DNA of 38,814 bases from Candidatus Taylorbacteria bacterium RIFCSPLOWO2_12_FULL_43_20 (GCA_001821295.1 MHSK01000035.1:1-38814), one strand, 5' to 3'. Shown: positions 24,103 to 32,757, counted from the stretch's first letter. Made by a program: numbers and translations. The notes: generated by a model from the sequence alone, not told the origin.

Positions 24103-24321
24103 ATGTTTGTATAATTTTGACCTTTAATCTCGACACCCCCATTTTAGCAGGTAATAGATAAAATTGCAAGAACTTTTACAATAATTTGTGGATAACTGCT
24201 CAAAATAGCCATTTTAAGCCCATTTTTACTATATATTCTCCAGAACCATATATTTTTTCAGTTGCAAATAAATTTTTTCATCAGTTGCAGGTAATCTGTA
24301 AACTGTCATTGAGGCAAAAAG

Positions 24322-24951
24322 TCATTTCAGTTTTCCGACAAGCAATATCTTGTTGTAAGTAAACTCATTGGGATGTTGTGCTGACCTGCGCTTGAAATCC
24401 ACAATTTCGAAGCCATGGCGCGCAACAATTTTTTTCAGTTCATCTTCGGCATATAAATGAATGTATATATTTCTGCCAGGTAAGAATGGTTCGGGCACAT
24501 CGACTTTCCCTTCTCCTTCCTGCATAACAAGTCCTAAAATTCCGCCTGATTTTAACCATATCTTTATATTTTCGATAGTTTGCTCAAAGTCTATTTGGTC
24601 GAAATGGAACATTGAGTAGCCAGCCCATACCGCATCTGCATCCTGAAGAGGTTTGAAAATTCGCATGTCCGCTATTGAAAACCGAATGGCAGGATAGTTC
24701 TTCTTGGCAATTCCGATCATTCGAGAGGAAAGATCGCAACCCTCGACCTTCATCCCTTTCTGAACCAACCACTCTGCGGAAAAGCCGGTGCCGCAACCAA
24801 TATCAACTAGGTATGATCCACGTGGGACATGGGAGAGGAAAGTATTGAGAAATATCAAATCTTCCTCACCATCTATGGAATCATAGTTTTTAGCATAGTC
24901 TTCTGCTATTTCGTCGTAAATCTCAACAGCATTTTTATTCTTTTCATCCAT
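24322..24951 (-). CDS. Class I SAM-dependent methyltransferase
   Basis: 209 aa. 'AVEIYDEIAEDYAKNYDSID' is the typical start of small-molecule methyltransferases. Motif I is 'YLVDIGCGTGFSAEWLVQKG', motif II has the acidic 'VEGCDLSSRMIGIAKK', and 'FSIADMRIF' and 'AVWAGYSMFHFDQIDF' complete the SAM-binding Rossmann core. The substrate cannot be told. The ATG at 24951 is chosen; 22 upstream in-frame codons run into the spacer that carries the 47-bp repeat. It lies inside the repeat-bounded segment with the RloAB pair but is separated from it by 219 nt, so shared function is uncertain. Confidence 0.88.
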   Translation of the reverse strand: MDEKNKNAVEIYDEIAEDYAKNYDSIDGEEDLIFLNTFLSHVPRGSYLVDIGCGTGFSAEWLVQKGMKVEGCDLSSRMIGIAKKNYPAIRFSIADMRIFKPLQDADAVWAGYSMFHFDQIDFEQTIENIKIWLKSGGILGLVMQEGEGKVDVPEPFLPGRNIYIHLYAEDELKKIVARHGFEIVDFKRRSAQHPNEFTYNKILLVGKLK

Positions 24952-25031
24952 ATTCCCAATTATATAACTTTCAGCGACTTTGCTAAGCGACACGTTTCGC
25001 GCGCGATGACCGATCAAAAATTCGCTGGCCG

Positions 25032-25078
25032 TCTCGAGCTACTTGTCCTGAATCTGTTGAAGGAGAACCGTGGTCGGT
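25032..25078. repeat. 47-bp direct repeat, right copy
   Basis: Identical over 47 bp to 22039-22085 and in the same orientation. The two copies bound about 2.9 kb with rloB, rloA and a methyltransferase gene. Confidence 0.9.
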
Positions 25079-25254
25079 CAAAATGGTTAAATTATTTGTT
25101 TGTATTAAAAGACAGCAATGTCCATTTTTTTTGATTTTCATATAAATTTTAAGAGCTGCACCGCAGGTGTTACTCATTCGTATTATTTTTTGGAATTTGG
25201 TATTTGGTGCTTGGTGCTTATTTTTGTGTGCTTCTCTTTAAGCGGTATCTACTA

Positions 25255-25530
25255 TTAATCTTTAAGTGAAATTACCTGAATCCCTTTTTCGTCTATATCT
25301 TCCCGCGGCCAAAACATCGTTAAATCCTCAACTTTCCACTTACCAACAAATCCAACTTCTTTCTCAAGTTCTCGACCTGTATAGTCTTCAGTTTTAGGAT
25401 CCCATTCTTTCAAAACGAGAGTATCGCCCTCGTTTATCTCAAAGTCGTTAAGGCGTACCTCAAAAGTCTTCTTGTGATCAAGAATTTGTTGAAAGTATTC
25501 AGGCCAGACTTTTTTCTCAATTCTGTTCAT
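25255..25530 (-). CDS. DUF3850/ASCH-like PUA-fold protein
   Basis: 91 aa. 'KVWPEYFQQILDHKKTFEVR' and 'GDTLVLKEWDPKTEDYTGRE' match DUF3850, a small ASCH/PUA-like domain that binds RNA or modified nucleotides. ASCH domains are often linked to translation, RNA processing or phage accessory loci. The ATG at 25530 is preferred over a GTG two codons upstream. Single small gene between AT-rich spacers; a partial 'ctttaagcggtat' repeat lies at 25237. Confidence 0.8.
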   Translation of the reverse strand: MNRIEKKVWPEYFQQILDHKKTFEVRLNDFEINEGDTLVLKEWDPKTEDYTGRELEKEVGFVGKWKVEDLTMFWPREDIDEKGIQVISLKD

Positions 25531-25664
25531 GCTCACATATTAACAGAAAATCTGGGCATTTGCTTTTTTGTGAAGCTTCACGATCTTACAGTAGTGGCTT
25601 TCTGGGGCCACGGTAAATCAGAGCTAGCTATATAAGAAAGAAGCTGAAAATCATCTCAGGAATT

Positions 25665-26186
25665 CTAGGTCCAAATCTTTGAATACCCGAACCTTTTCAA
25701 TTCATTGCTGATATCCTCGTAATTTTTACCACAAAGCATTCCCCCTGCCACAAAATTTTCCTGGGTGACTTCCGCGAGGACCCACGGAGGCGGAGTAAAA
25801 TTGTTTTTTTCCTTGTGCGATTTAAATTCTATATCAACCAGAACTAAACCCCTTAGACTGCCATGGAACACATCAACCTCGTACATGTAGTTCCCCTCTT
25901 TATAAAAATACCTGATCTTAGAAACTCTTTTGCCTTTTAGTAGATTCAGTTCGGAAAACTCTTCCTGTGTAAGGGGGATCGTGGTCTCAAGTTGATGAGA
26001 AGCGTCTTCGTCTCTAATCGGTGCCTTTTTTGTGATTTCGCACCTGTCGCCGGATTTTCTAATTCTTAACGTAGGGTGTACTGATGATGCGGGAATATAT
26101 ATGTCCAGCATCTCCTTGAAAGGACTGTCTTTCAGTCTTGGTATGATGCTTTCCTTTGCAAGATATGTGAGCTCAAATTCTTCCAT
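25665..26186 (-). CDS. CYTH-domain (triphosphate tunnel) protein
   Basis: 173 aa. 'EEFELTYLAK' supplies the ExExxx start strand of CYTH/TTM enzymes. 'PTLRIRKSGDRCEITKKAP', 'KIRYFYKEGNYMYEVDVFHG' and 'RGLVLVDIEFKSHKE' give the paired basic and acidic strands that line the tunnel. TTM enzymes hydrolyse triphosphates (inorganic tripolyphosphate, thiamine triphosphate, or ATP to cAMP). The first signature is ExELTYL instead of ExExK, so the Lys is missing. The product of the reaction is unknown. Confidence 0.82.
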   Translation of the reverse strand: MEEFELTYLAKESIIPRLKDSPFKEMLDIYIPASSVHPTLRIRKSGDRCEITKKAPIRDEDASHQLETTIPLTQEEFSELNLLKGKRVSKIRYFYKEGNYMYEVDVFHGSLRGLVLVDIEFKSHKEKNNFTPPPWVLAEVTQENFVAGGMLCGKNYEDISNELKRFGYSKIWT

Positions 26187-26321
26187 GTAAGGATTATATA
26201 GAAATCAGTGTGGAGTACAAAGAAAACAAAGCGCTTATTTCTTTTGATGCGATGTGTGCCAGTTCGATATATTATTCCAAAGATCCTTTATATTTCTATC
26301 CTTCTTCCAATATTCCAGGAT

Positions 26322-27152
26322 CTATCTTCGATCTATCCATTCTTCATGAACAGATGTCAGAGTTTGATCGATTTCATTAATTTTTTCATAACTATCTTTT
26401 ATTGATTGCTTTTCTTCATCGGTCAAACGACCATGCTTCATTTTTTCGTATATTTCCATATACTTCCTTCCCTCATACACAAACTTCTTTCTAAAGCCCT
26501 CTTTCAATAGATGCTTCTTATCTTTCTCCCATCTAAATACGGCCAAGGGCTTTTCGATATATCCGAAATTATACTTCTCGCTTATCCTGTTCCACAGCTC
26601 GGTATCTTCATGAATTTTCAAATCTTCATTGAAATAACCAATCTCCTCAAAGATACTCTCTCTGATCATTACCGAGGAAATGTGAATGGGCATATGTTGC
26701 ACAAAGCCTGGCAAATTAAACTTAGTCTTCTGTTCTTCAGAAACAACTTCTCTATTGAACCTCGTCTTCTCCAAGTTTTTTCCATCAACTTCAATGTATT
26801 GGTCCGTATAAACTAAAGGGATTTCAGGATGAGACTGAAGATATGCCAGTTGATTTTCCAAAATTCCCGGTAGCCATAAATCATCGGAATCTAGAAAGGC
26901 AACATATTCACCTTGAGCAATCTTGATTCCAGCATTGCGGGCACTGGAAACTCCGCCATTTTCTTTTCTTAAAAGTATGATGGGAAGATTGAGAGATTTG
27001 AGATAATCTTCAGTCCCATCGGTAGAACCATCGTCTACTACAATAACCTCAAAAGTTTTAGACTCTTGTTCCAGAGCGCTTTTTATCGCTTCAATAACAA
27101 TATTTTTTCGATTATAACTCGGAATGATAACACTGATGAGCGGTGTAAGCAT
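26322..27152 (-). CDS. Glycosyltransferase family 2 protein
   Basis: 276 aa GT-A glycosyltransferase. 'SVIIPSYNRKNIVIEAIKSA' opens the nucleotide-sugar-binding fold, 'VIVVDDGSTDGTEDYL' the uridine-binding Asp pair, 'ENGGVSSARNAGIKIAQGEY' the core, and 'VAFLDSDDLWLPG' the DxD metal site. A conserved 'EDTELWNRIS' is the usual acceptor/base region. The C-terminal 60 residues are charged and helical, with no membrane segment, so the enzyme is cytosolic or peripheral. Expected role: surface polysaccharide or protein glycosylation. No other sugar genes are nearby, which suggests accessory status. Confidence 0.9.
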   Translation of the reverse strand: MLTPLISVIIPSYNRKNIVIEAIKSALEQESKTFEVIVVDDGSTDGTEDYLKSLNLPIILLRKENGGVSSARNAGIKIAQGEYVAFLDSDDLWLPGILENQLAYLQSHPEIPLVYTDQYIEVDGKNLEKTRFNREVVSEEQKTKFNLPGFVQHMPIHISSVMIRESIFEEIGYFNEDLKIHEDTELWNRISEKYNFGYIEKPLAVFRWEKDKKHLLKEGFRKKFVYEGRKYMEIYEKMKHGRLTDEEKQSIKDSYEKINEIDQTLTSVHEEWIDRR

Positions 27153-27247
27153 GGCGATAGTTTAGAGCATTTGACGATTGACTTTTCGAGAACCTCTATG
27201 CTAAGATATAGATATTACGACGAAAGAGGTTCCGAACGGCTCGCTGC

Positions 27248-27778
27248 CTAAGGAGCCTTTTTCTTTACCTCAATCTTGGCTCGTACGTCGGGAGCATCCA
27301 AAGTAGCAAAGTACTGTGCTCCTATTTTCTTATAAAGTGACGATGCTCTTTTACCATCGGGGAACAATATCTTTTCAAATCTCTTTTCTTCTATCAAAAA
27401 ATCAACCATTCGTTTGTAATCACCGTCGCCGGATACGAGTACCACTTTTTCAAAATCCTCCTTCTTATAAAGCTTCTTCATTACATTGAAAATAATGTCT
27501 GAGTCTACATTACCTTTCTTGGTCCCAAGCATGGCGGGATTATGTTCTCGGAAAAGAAGTAGGAACCCAGCCTTTTGGATTTCTTCATATAGATCATTGT
27601 TTTCAGCTTGAACAAAACCGAGAAAGTAATATGCTTTTGTTGCATGATATTTTTGTTCAAGATAAATACGAAACCGAGCAAGGTCTACATCCCAGGGACT
27701 AACCTTTCGTTTTGAAATGGCCATGTAGAGATTCTGGCCGTCTATGAAAGCGATATTTTTATCTTTTGTATTTTCCAT
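27248..27778 (-). CDS. NYN-domain (LabA/DUF88-like) putative RNase
   Basis: 176 aa PIN-like fold. Acidic active-site positions are visible: 'NIAFIDGQNLYMAI', 'GNVDSDIIFNVMKKLY' and 'VVLVSGDGDYKRMVDFL'. NYN proteins are metal-dependent ribonucleases. The ATG at 27778 starts right before 'ENTKDKNIAFIDGQN'; 22 upstream in-frame codons are ignored. The C-terminal tail is basic ('KIEVKKKAP'). Confidence 0.87.
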   Translation of the reverse strand: MENTKDKNIAFIDGQNLYMAISKRKVSPWDVDLARFRIYLEQKYHATKAYYFLGFVQAENNDLYEEIQKAGFLLLFREHNPAMLGTKKGNVDSDIIFNVMKKLYKKEDFEKVVLVSGDGDYKRMVDFLIEEKRFEKILFPDGKRASSLYKKIGAQYFATLDAPDVRAKIEVKKKAP

Positions 27779-27850
27779 GCGCGTTCTTTTATTACCCCTT
27801 TCGGGGAGGGCCGAAGCTGGAGTGTTGCTAGTATACCAGAACAATTTAAG

Positions 27851-28057
27851 TCAACAAAAACTTCCAGTTATGCTCTCTGCCAGCTTTTCAAATTCTACTC
27901 GGTCAATCTTACAACCTTCCAATGCGCTTGAGTAATACGCATGCTCAACATCCAAGGCTATTTCAATCTCTCGTTTCTCCTGTAGACTCATGCGGGCAAT
28001 CATCTTGTGAGCCTCTCGGCCAGAGAGTATTACTTTATTGATGAGAATGTTTTTCAT
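27851..28057 (-). CDS. Small helical protein with (S/T)xxxEG-like motif, second gene of a coupled pair
   Basis: 68 aa, mostly helical. It contains 'YYSSALEGCKIDRVEFEKLA', where S-SAL-E-G fits the (S/T)xxxE(G/N) pattern of Fic-inhibitory helices; no Fic enzyme is seen in the window, so this is only a resemblance. Its ATG overlaps the stop of the upstream 115-aa gene by 4 nt (ATGA). Size, coupling and lack of neighbours suggest a toxin-antitoxin-like cassette (inference, low confidence). Confidence 0.6.
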   Translation of the reverse strand: MKNILINKVILSGREAHKMIARMSLQEKREIEIALDVEHAYYSSALEGCKIDRVEFEKLAESITGSFC

Positions 28058-28401
28058 AAACTTTTGTCATAAAAGGTCGTCCATTCAGTCTCTGGTTTTG
28101 ATAAGCCAATCGATAATGCCCATTCTTTTACTGCACGATCAGTTTCCTCGTCAAAAATAAGAAATGTTCTATTGGGGAATATAAGAACATTTGATTTCTT
28201 ATCAGGGAATTTTATATTAACATAATTATATGGAGCACTTAGATATTTTGTGATTATTTTCTGGAAGGTCTCTATATCAGTGTGTAGAACGCTTACCTTT
28301 AAAGTATCTCCTTCTAATTGATACTCAAGATTATAAGCTCCTAATTCTTTTTGAAGCTCATGCGGTTCGGTTAGGGTTCTTAATAAAATTTTGGTATTCA
28401 T
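28054..28401 (-). CDS. Hypothetical protein (115 aa), first gene of a coupled pair
   Basis: An alpha/beta soluble protein starting 'MNTKILLRTLTEPHELQKEL' and ending 'SKPETEWTTFYDKSL'. Strands such as 'LKVSVLHTDIETFQKIITKY' and 'SNVLIFPNRTFLIFDEETDR' suggest a compact domain. No known motif is identified. The ATG at 28401 is preceded by AT-rich spacer; the stop overlaps the next gene's start. See the finding on this pair. Confidence 0.6.
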   Translation of the reverse strand: MNTKILLRTLTEPHELQKELGAYNLEYQLEGDTLKVSVLHTDIETFQKIITKYLSAPYNYVNIKFPDKKSNVLIFPNRTFLIFDEETDRAVKEWALSIGLSKPETEWTTFYDKSL

Positions 28402-28428
28402 GACCTTTGTAAATGGATTGGGATCTAG

Positions 28429-28624
28429 TCAAAACTGAAATAAGAAATCCTTAAAGTAAATTTTTTCATCCTTATCTGGAGCCCAAGTCTCATCATTGCC
28501 ACCAAAGAAGACTGCAAATTTGAACATGTCGATCCCAAAGGAGTCATCTTTCCTGAACCTTAACGTCAACGGTAACCTATTTATTATCGAACCGTGGCAT
28601 CCTTGGTAACAGTTTCAACTATCT
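28429..28624 (-). pseudogene. Open C-terminal gene fragment, no ATG start
   Basis: A frame with protein-like composition runs from just after a TGA to TGA at 28429. It reads 'RLPLTLRFRKDDSFGIDMFK', then 'FAVFFGGNDETWAPDKDEKI', ending 'YFKDFLFQF'. It has no ATG at its beginning; a TTG near 28575 is possible. Probably the 3' end of a lost gene or a small unrecognised one. Confidence 0.3.
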
Positions 28625-28839
28625 AAAGGGCTAACAGTCGCTACTCGACCAGCCCGCCCGAACGTAACGTTTCGGTACGGGCGGGTGCCCCTTTCCGATT
28701 TGTTCGGATTGAGAAATCCTCACAAATAACGGAGAAGGGCTTCGAGTCCCTGACGCGAATAAAATTATTCCTATCCCTCGCCGAGACGGCTCGGGACGCT
28801 GAAATTTTATGGTCGCTTCGCTCGTTAAAATTTCGCGGC

Positions 28840-28908
28840 TGCGGGACTTGGATTCGAACCAAGGTGACGACTTTCAGAGAGTCGCATCCTACCACTAGAT
28901 GATCCCGC
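28840..28908 (-). tRNA. tRNA-Gln (CUG)
   Basis: Cloverleaf folds on the minus strand: acceptor GCGGGAU with GUCCCGC (one U-G pair), anticodon stem CGACU/AGUCG with loop CUCUGAA (anticodon CUG), and T-arm CUUGG-UUCGAAU-CCAAG. Discriminator is A, and the CCA end is not encoded (GCC follows). Short, 69 nt, with a compact D-loop. Confidence 0.93.
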
Positions 28909-28910
28909 AT

Positions 28911-29110
28911 TTTAGTTGTCAGCTATTAGCTATTAGCTCGCTAGTAAAAAACACAAATCAACGACTCCAACGCTTCGGTCGGAGCCCCGACCGAAGCGTC
29001 GGGGATGAATACGAATGGGAAAGAAAAGAAGACACCCCATCCCTCGTACCCCTTCGCTCGAAGCGAGCTTCGGCGGAGCAAGAGAGGGGAAGAGGGGGCG
29101 GGGAGAAGAA
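28911..29110. repeat. Composite intergenic repeat block
   Basis: 'gctattagctattagctcg' module, a GACGCTTCGGTC-family palindrome (28965-29004, with 'ccaacg' for 'ccgacg' in the first arm), then the 'caccccatc ... cttcgctcgaagcgagcttc ... agaggggaag' module. The remaining 29111-29258 holds no gene; 'ttcaag ... cttgaa' around 29173-29203 could be a small hairpin. Confidence 0.85.
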
Positions 29111-29258
29111 ATTATTCGATCTGCAACAAAATATTGCTTCGTACAGCTTTAAAATACCTTAAAATTTGATCATGTTCAAGTGTCTTCTGGCGCTGCTTGA
29201 AATAAATCGGTATTTATAGCACAATCTGGCAAGAAATGTTCAAATCGTGAATTGAGTT

Positions 29259-29738
29259 ATGAAAAAAATTAAAGAATCGCCAATACAGAGGTCGGTGTAC
29301 ATAATCAAACCGGAGGCACAGATACACTCACCAAATGAAGTGTCGGAAATCCTTGAAAGCCACGGTTTGGCTATCATAGAAAGAAAGTGGCCAAAAATGA
29401 CTCCGAAATTGGTCGAGGAGATCTATCGTGGAATGGACGATCAAATCTTACAGGTTATGGTCACATACTTGGATGATAAGGTCTGCGAGGTCGGGTGCGT
29501 TGAAGGGCCAAAAGCGATTCAAGCATTGGCTGAAGCCATCGGCACAGAAGAAGACCCGAGTAAATGCTTTTCACTGTCTTTAAGATTCTTGCACGGGGCC
29601 AATCGTCCTACCATGATAGGGAAGAAAAAATTCTGGCTAAACGCGTTTGATTACGCAAAGAATGAACGAGAAGCCAGTCGCCTCATGGGAATCTTCTGTT
29701 TTGAGCACGCCGCCGTTCACACGTCCATCGCAAGTTAG
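29259..29738 (+). CDS. Nucleoside diphosphate kinase-like protein lacking the catalytic histidine
   Basis: 159 aa. The start 'RSVYIIKPEAQ' matches the NDK 'RTFxIIKPxAV' strand, 'GLAIIERKWPKMT' the second, and 'VGCVEGPKAIQALAEAIGT' the conserved VxxxEGxxAI region. The active-site segment, normally N-x-x-H-G-S-D, reads 'LNAFDYAKNE', so the phosphorylated His is replaced by Asp and the SD pair is gone. It is probably not a functional NDK; a binding or regulatory role is possible (inference). It lies convergent to pyrG. The start codon ATG at 29259 has no clear ribosome-binding site. Confidence 0.8.
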   Translation: MKKIKESPIQRSVYIIKPEAQIHSPNEVSEILESHGLAIIERKWPKMTPKLVEEIYRGMDDQILQVMVTYLDDKVCEVGCVEGPKAIQALAEAIGTEEDPSKCFSLSLRFLHGANRPTMIGKKKFWLNAFDYAKNEREASRLMGIFCFEHAAVHTSIAS

Positions 29739-29921
29739 CGGTGGATTTTTTAATTCGCAAACTGGTGAAATAGGACCCATAGGACTAATTGGTTGGATAG
29801 GACCAATGGGAGGGAAAAGAAAAGAGAAGACACCCCATCGCCTCGGAAACCGAGGCACTTCCCCTCTAACTTCCCTTCGCTCGAAGCGAGCTAAGGCGGA
29901 GCAAGGGAGGGAAAGGGAGGG
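29739..29921. repeat. Intergenic repeats between NDK-like gene and pyrG
   Basis: A GGA/CCT hexamer-like stretch ('gaaataggacccataggact', also at 19320) followed by the 'caccccatcgcctcg ... cttcccctct ... cttcgctcgaagcgagct' module. No gene; an antisense frame here would encode a Pro/Gly/Ile repeat and is rejected. Confidence 0.8.
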
Positions 29922-31595
29922 TTATTTTTTGAGCGTGGAGATTATGAACGCGGTGAAAAGAGGATGGGGATTCAGTGGACGAGCCAGGAACTCAGGGTGG
30001 AACTGGGTACCGAGGAAAAAAGGATGGTCTTTCGTATTCAACTCCGCGATTTCCATGAGAGCGCCGTCGGGCGATACGCCGGAAAAGACAAGGCCTGCTT
30101 TGATAAGCTCATTTATATATTTTGGATTCACTTCATAACGGTGCCTGTGGCGTTCATTAATTAGCTTATGGCTTTTGGCTTCTAGCTTATAGCTTGGGGA
30201 TTGAGAATCCGCGTATGCATCAAAAGCAATTGTTCCGGGGTTTAATTGACAAGGGTAACCACCAAGCCGCATGCTCGCTCCGTAATTTGCTTTTTTCAGT
30301 TTTTCTTTCTGGTCAGGCATGATATCAATGACGAGATGTTTTGACGCGGGATCAATCTCAAACGTGTTCGCGTCTTTCCAGCCCAGCACGTTTCTTGCGT
30401 ATTCTATAACCATAAGCTGCATGCCGTAACAAATGCCGAGGTAAGGAATTTTTTTCTCACGGGCGAATCGTATAACCTCCAATTTACCCGCAACACCAGT
30501 CTTGCCGAAACCTCCGGGCACCAAAATACCGTCATATTTGGCAAGATCGCCGACTTTGTATTTACCGCTTTCAACGTCTTTTGAATTTACGTATTCTATG
30601 ATCGCCTTTCTTCCCTCTTTGTACGCCGAATATTTGATGGCCTCAATCACGGATATGTAAACGTCTCCCAAGACAAAATCCCCGGAGTCAAAATATTTGC
30701 CGACTATGGCGATCTTGATCTCCCCTTTCGTGTTTCTGGATGACGAAACAAATTTTTTCCACGAATCAAGATTGGTTTTAATGTGGTTTTTCAACCCCAG
30801 TTTTTTGCTTATTATCACACCCAGATTATCCCTCTCAAAATTGACTGGCACGTCGTAAATACTCTCCACATCGGGCGCGGATATTACATTTTCCGGCTTA
30901 ATATTGCAGAAAAGAGCGATTTTATCTTTTCTTTTTTGATCCAAAGGCAGCTCGCTTCGCGCGATTATTATGTCTGCCTGCAAACCCACGCCGTTTAATG
31001 TTCGGGAAGCGTATTGCGTCGGCTTTGTTTTCATCTCGCCGATCTTTGAGGGCATGGGGAGATAAGAGAGCATGATTATGATTACATCATCCGCAAGTTT
31101 TGTCTTCATCATTCTCGCCGCTTCCAGAAAGATTATATTTTGGTATTCGCCTATAGTGCCTCCGATCTCCACGATCGCCACGTCAGCTTCGGCCAAGTCG
31201 GCCGCGCGCTCAATCCTACTTATGACCTCAAGGGGAATGTCCGGAACGACTTCCACGTTCTTGCCTTTGTATTCCAAGTTTCGCTCTTTTTCAATGACGG
31301 TCTGATAAACCCTGCCGGTCGTCATGTAGTTCATCCGAGACAAATCAACATCCATAAACCTCTCGTAATTGCCCATATCCTGATCGGTCTCATCTCCGTC
31401 ATTCAGCACGAAAACTTCTCCGTGCTCTGTCGGATTCATCGTTCCAGCGTCAACATTGATATAAGGGTCAATTTTAAGCGCAGTGACCTTCAGTCCGCGC
31501 GCCTTTAAAATCGTGCCTATGGAAGACGAGGCAATACCTTTTCCCACTCCGGACATCACGCCGCCGGTTACAAATATATATTTGCGCTTGGACAT
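29922..31595 (-). CDS. pyrG: CTP synthase
   Basis: 557 aa, full-length two-domain enzyme making CTP from UTP with ATP and glutamine. The synthetase domain (about 1-270) has 'FVTGGVMSGVGKGIASSSIG' (P-loop), 'KIDPYINVDAGTMNPTEHGE' and 'ETDQDMGNYERFMDV'. The glutamine amidotransferase domain (about 295-557) has 'DGILVPGGFGKTGVAGK', the nucleophile Cys in 'YLGICYGMQLMVIEYAR', and the His-Glu pair in 'GTQFHPEFLARP'. Length is normal. It is a core gene, separated by repeat spacers from its neighbours. Confidence 0.97.
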   Translation of the reverse strand: MSKRKYIFVTGGVMSGVGKGIASSSIGTILKARGLKVTALKIDPYINVDAGTMNPTEHGEVFVLNDGDETDQDMGNYERFMDVDLSRMNYMTTGRVYQTVIEKERNLEYKGKNVEVVPDIPLEVISRIERAADLAEADVAIVEIGGTIGEYQNIIFLEAARMMKTKLADDVIIIMLSYLPMPSKIGEMKTKPTQYASRTLNGVGLQADIIIARSELPLDQKRKDKIALFCNIKPENVISAPDVESIYDVPVNFERDNLGVIISKKLGLKNHIKTNLDSWKKFVSSSRNTKGEIKIAIVGKYFDSGDFVLGDVYISVIEAIKYSAYKEGRKAIIEYVNSKDVESGKYKVGDLAKYDGILVPGGFGKTGVAGKLEVIRFAREKKIPYLGICYGMQLMVIEYARNVLGWKDANTFEIDPASKHLVIDIMPDQKEKLKKANYGASMRLGGYPCQLNPGTIAFDAYADSQSPSYKLEAKSHKLINERHRHRYEVNPKYINELIKAGLVFSGVSPDGALMEIAELNTKDHPFFLGTQFHPEFLARPLNPHPLFTAFIISTLKK

Positions 31596-31830
31596 ATGTT
31601 TGGATAGCTTTTAGAGTAAAAAACACCTGACATGAACAATTGACGGGGAAGAGAGAGAAATCCTCCGGTCTACGACCACCTCCTTTGCCCCTTCGCTCGA
31701 AGCGAGCTTCGGCGGCACAAAGTATGAAAGGAGGAAGAAGAGGAGACATCTCATCCTTCGGTCTTACCGACGTTCGAGCGAAGACGAAATAAAGATTCAA
31801 TACCGCGAGGGGCTTCGTCCCGAGAAAGCT
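31596..31830. repeat. Composite intergenic repeat block
   Basis: A short AT-module fragment ('acctgacatgaacaattgac'), then the 'aatcctccgg ... ccacctcctttg' module interrupted by 'cccttcgctcgaagcgagct'. This shows that repeat modules insert into one another. No gene is seen. Confidence 0.8.
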
Positions 31831-32757
31831 TTATATTTTCAAGTATCTTCTGACGGCAAGAAAGCTGGAAACCGCTCCCATAAGAATTCCCGAACATACT
31901 ATAAGCAGGAAAATTTGAGCAAAATTCGCAATATAGTACTCAAATAAATTTATGCCCGTGAAAAAATTTTCCGTAACTCCCTTAAGAGAAAGAGTGACAG
32001 GATAAAAAATTAAAAGCGTTAAAACGGCAGAGATGATGCCATAGATGATTCCCGACACCACGAACGGCCCCCTTATGTACATATTGTTGGCCCCCACGAG
32101 GCGCATTACCGATATCTCTTCGCGAGATGTAAAGATCGTCAGGCGTATAGTATTGAATGTGATGATTACTGAAAGGACCACGAGAAGAATCGTCAGTCCG
32201 AATGACACCTTCTCCGCGGATTGAATGATTTTCGTCAGCTTGTCTATGGCGTTTTTGTTCTGGTAATAATTAATCTTGTCTATTATAGATGATCCGTTGC
32301 GAGACAAAGCGTCATCACTTTTGAAAAAAGCCGCTATTGCCTCATACTGCGAAGGGTCTTTGGCTTTGATATTCAATGCCGCCCCCAAAGGATTGTCATC
32401 CAACTCTTCCAACGCCTGCAGAGTCAATTGATCATTCTTGTGCCGTTCTTCAAATTTAGCCAAGGCATCCTCGCGCGAAACATACTCTACATTAGCCACT
32501 TCGGCCAACCCCTCCACAGATTTTTTGACGGCCAAAACATCGCCCTCCACGGCTGTGGTGACGAAATACACATTTATATCAACCTTGTTTTTGAGCTGTG
32601 CCAGCGAAGACTGCAAAACAGCTCCTAGAAATATGGCGGAACCGATCACAAAAAGCGTGATCACCATTATTAGAACTGACGAAAGAGAGATGAAACCGTT
32701 CCTCCAAAAATTGGTAAATCCCGATCTTATAATTCTTTTTGTGTTTGTCCAAAACAT
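31831..32757 (-). CDS. ftsX: Cell division protein FtsX
   Basis: 308 aa. Four membrane segments are visible (about 22-48, 188-212, 236-258 and 278-300) with a large extracytoplasmic loop after the first ('NVYFVTTAVEGDVLAVKKSV', 'ANVEYVSREDALAKFEERHK') as in FtsX. 'FTSREEISVMRLVGANNMYI' is the conserved FtsX/MacB cytoplasmic loop. With FtsE it forms an ABC-type complex that controls peptidoglycan hydrolases at the division site. It lies 83 nt after ftsE in the same direction. Confidence 0.94.
   Translation of the reverse strand: MFWTNTKRIIRSGFTNFWRNGFISLSSVLIMVITLFVIGSAIFLGAVLQSSLAQLKNKVDINVYFVTTAVEGDVLAVKKSVEGLAEVANVEYVSREDALAKFEERHKNDQLTLQALEELDDNPLGAALNIKAKDPSQYEAIAAFFKSDDALSRNGSSIIDKINYYQNKNAIDKLTKIIQSAEKVSFGLTILLVVLSVIITFNTIRLTIFTSREEISVMRLVGANNMYIRGPFVVSGIIYGIISAVLTLLIFYPVTLSLKGVTENFFTGINLFEYYIANFAQIFLLIVCSGILMGAVSSFLAVRRYLKI

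Noticed and set aside
28641-28910. 89-codon minus-strand ORF overlapping tRNA-Gln
   Set aside because: It begins inside the tRNA and has no domain features.
29637-29858. Collagen-like Gly-Pro-Ile ORF on the minus strand
   Set aside because: It arises from a short GGACCC-type intergenic repeat read in one frame and runs into the 3' end of the NDK-like gene.
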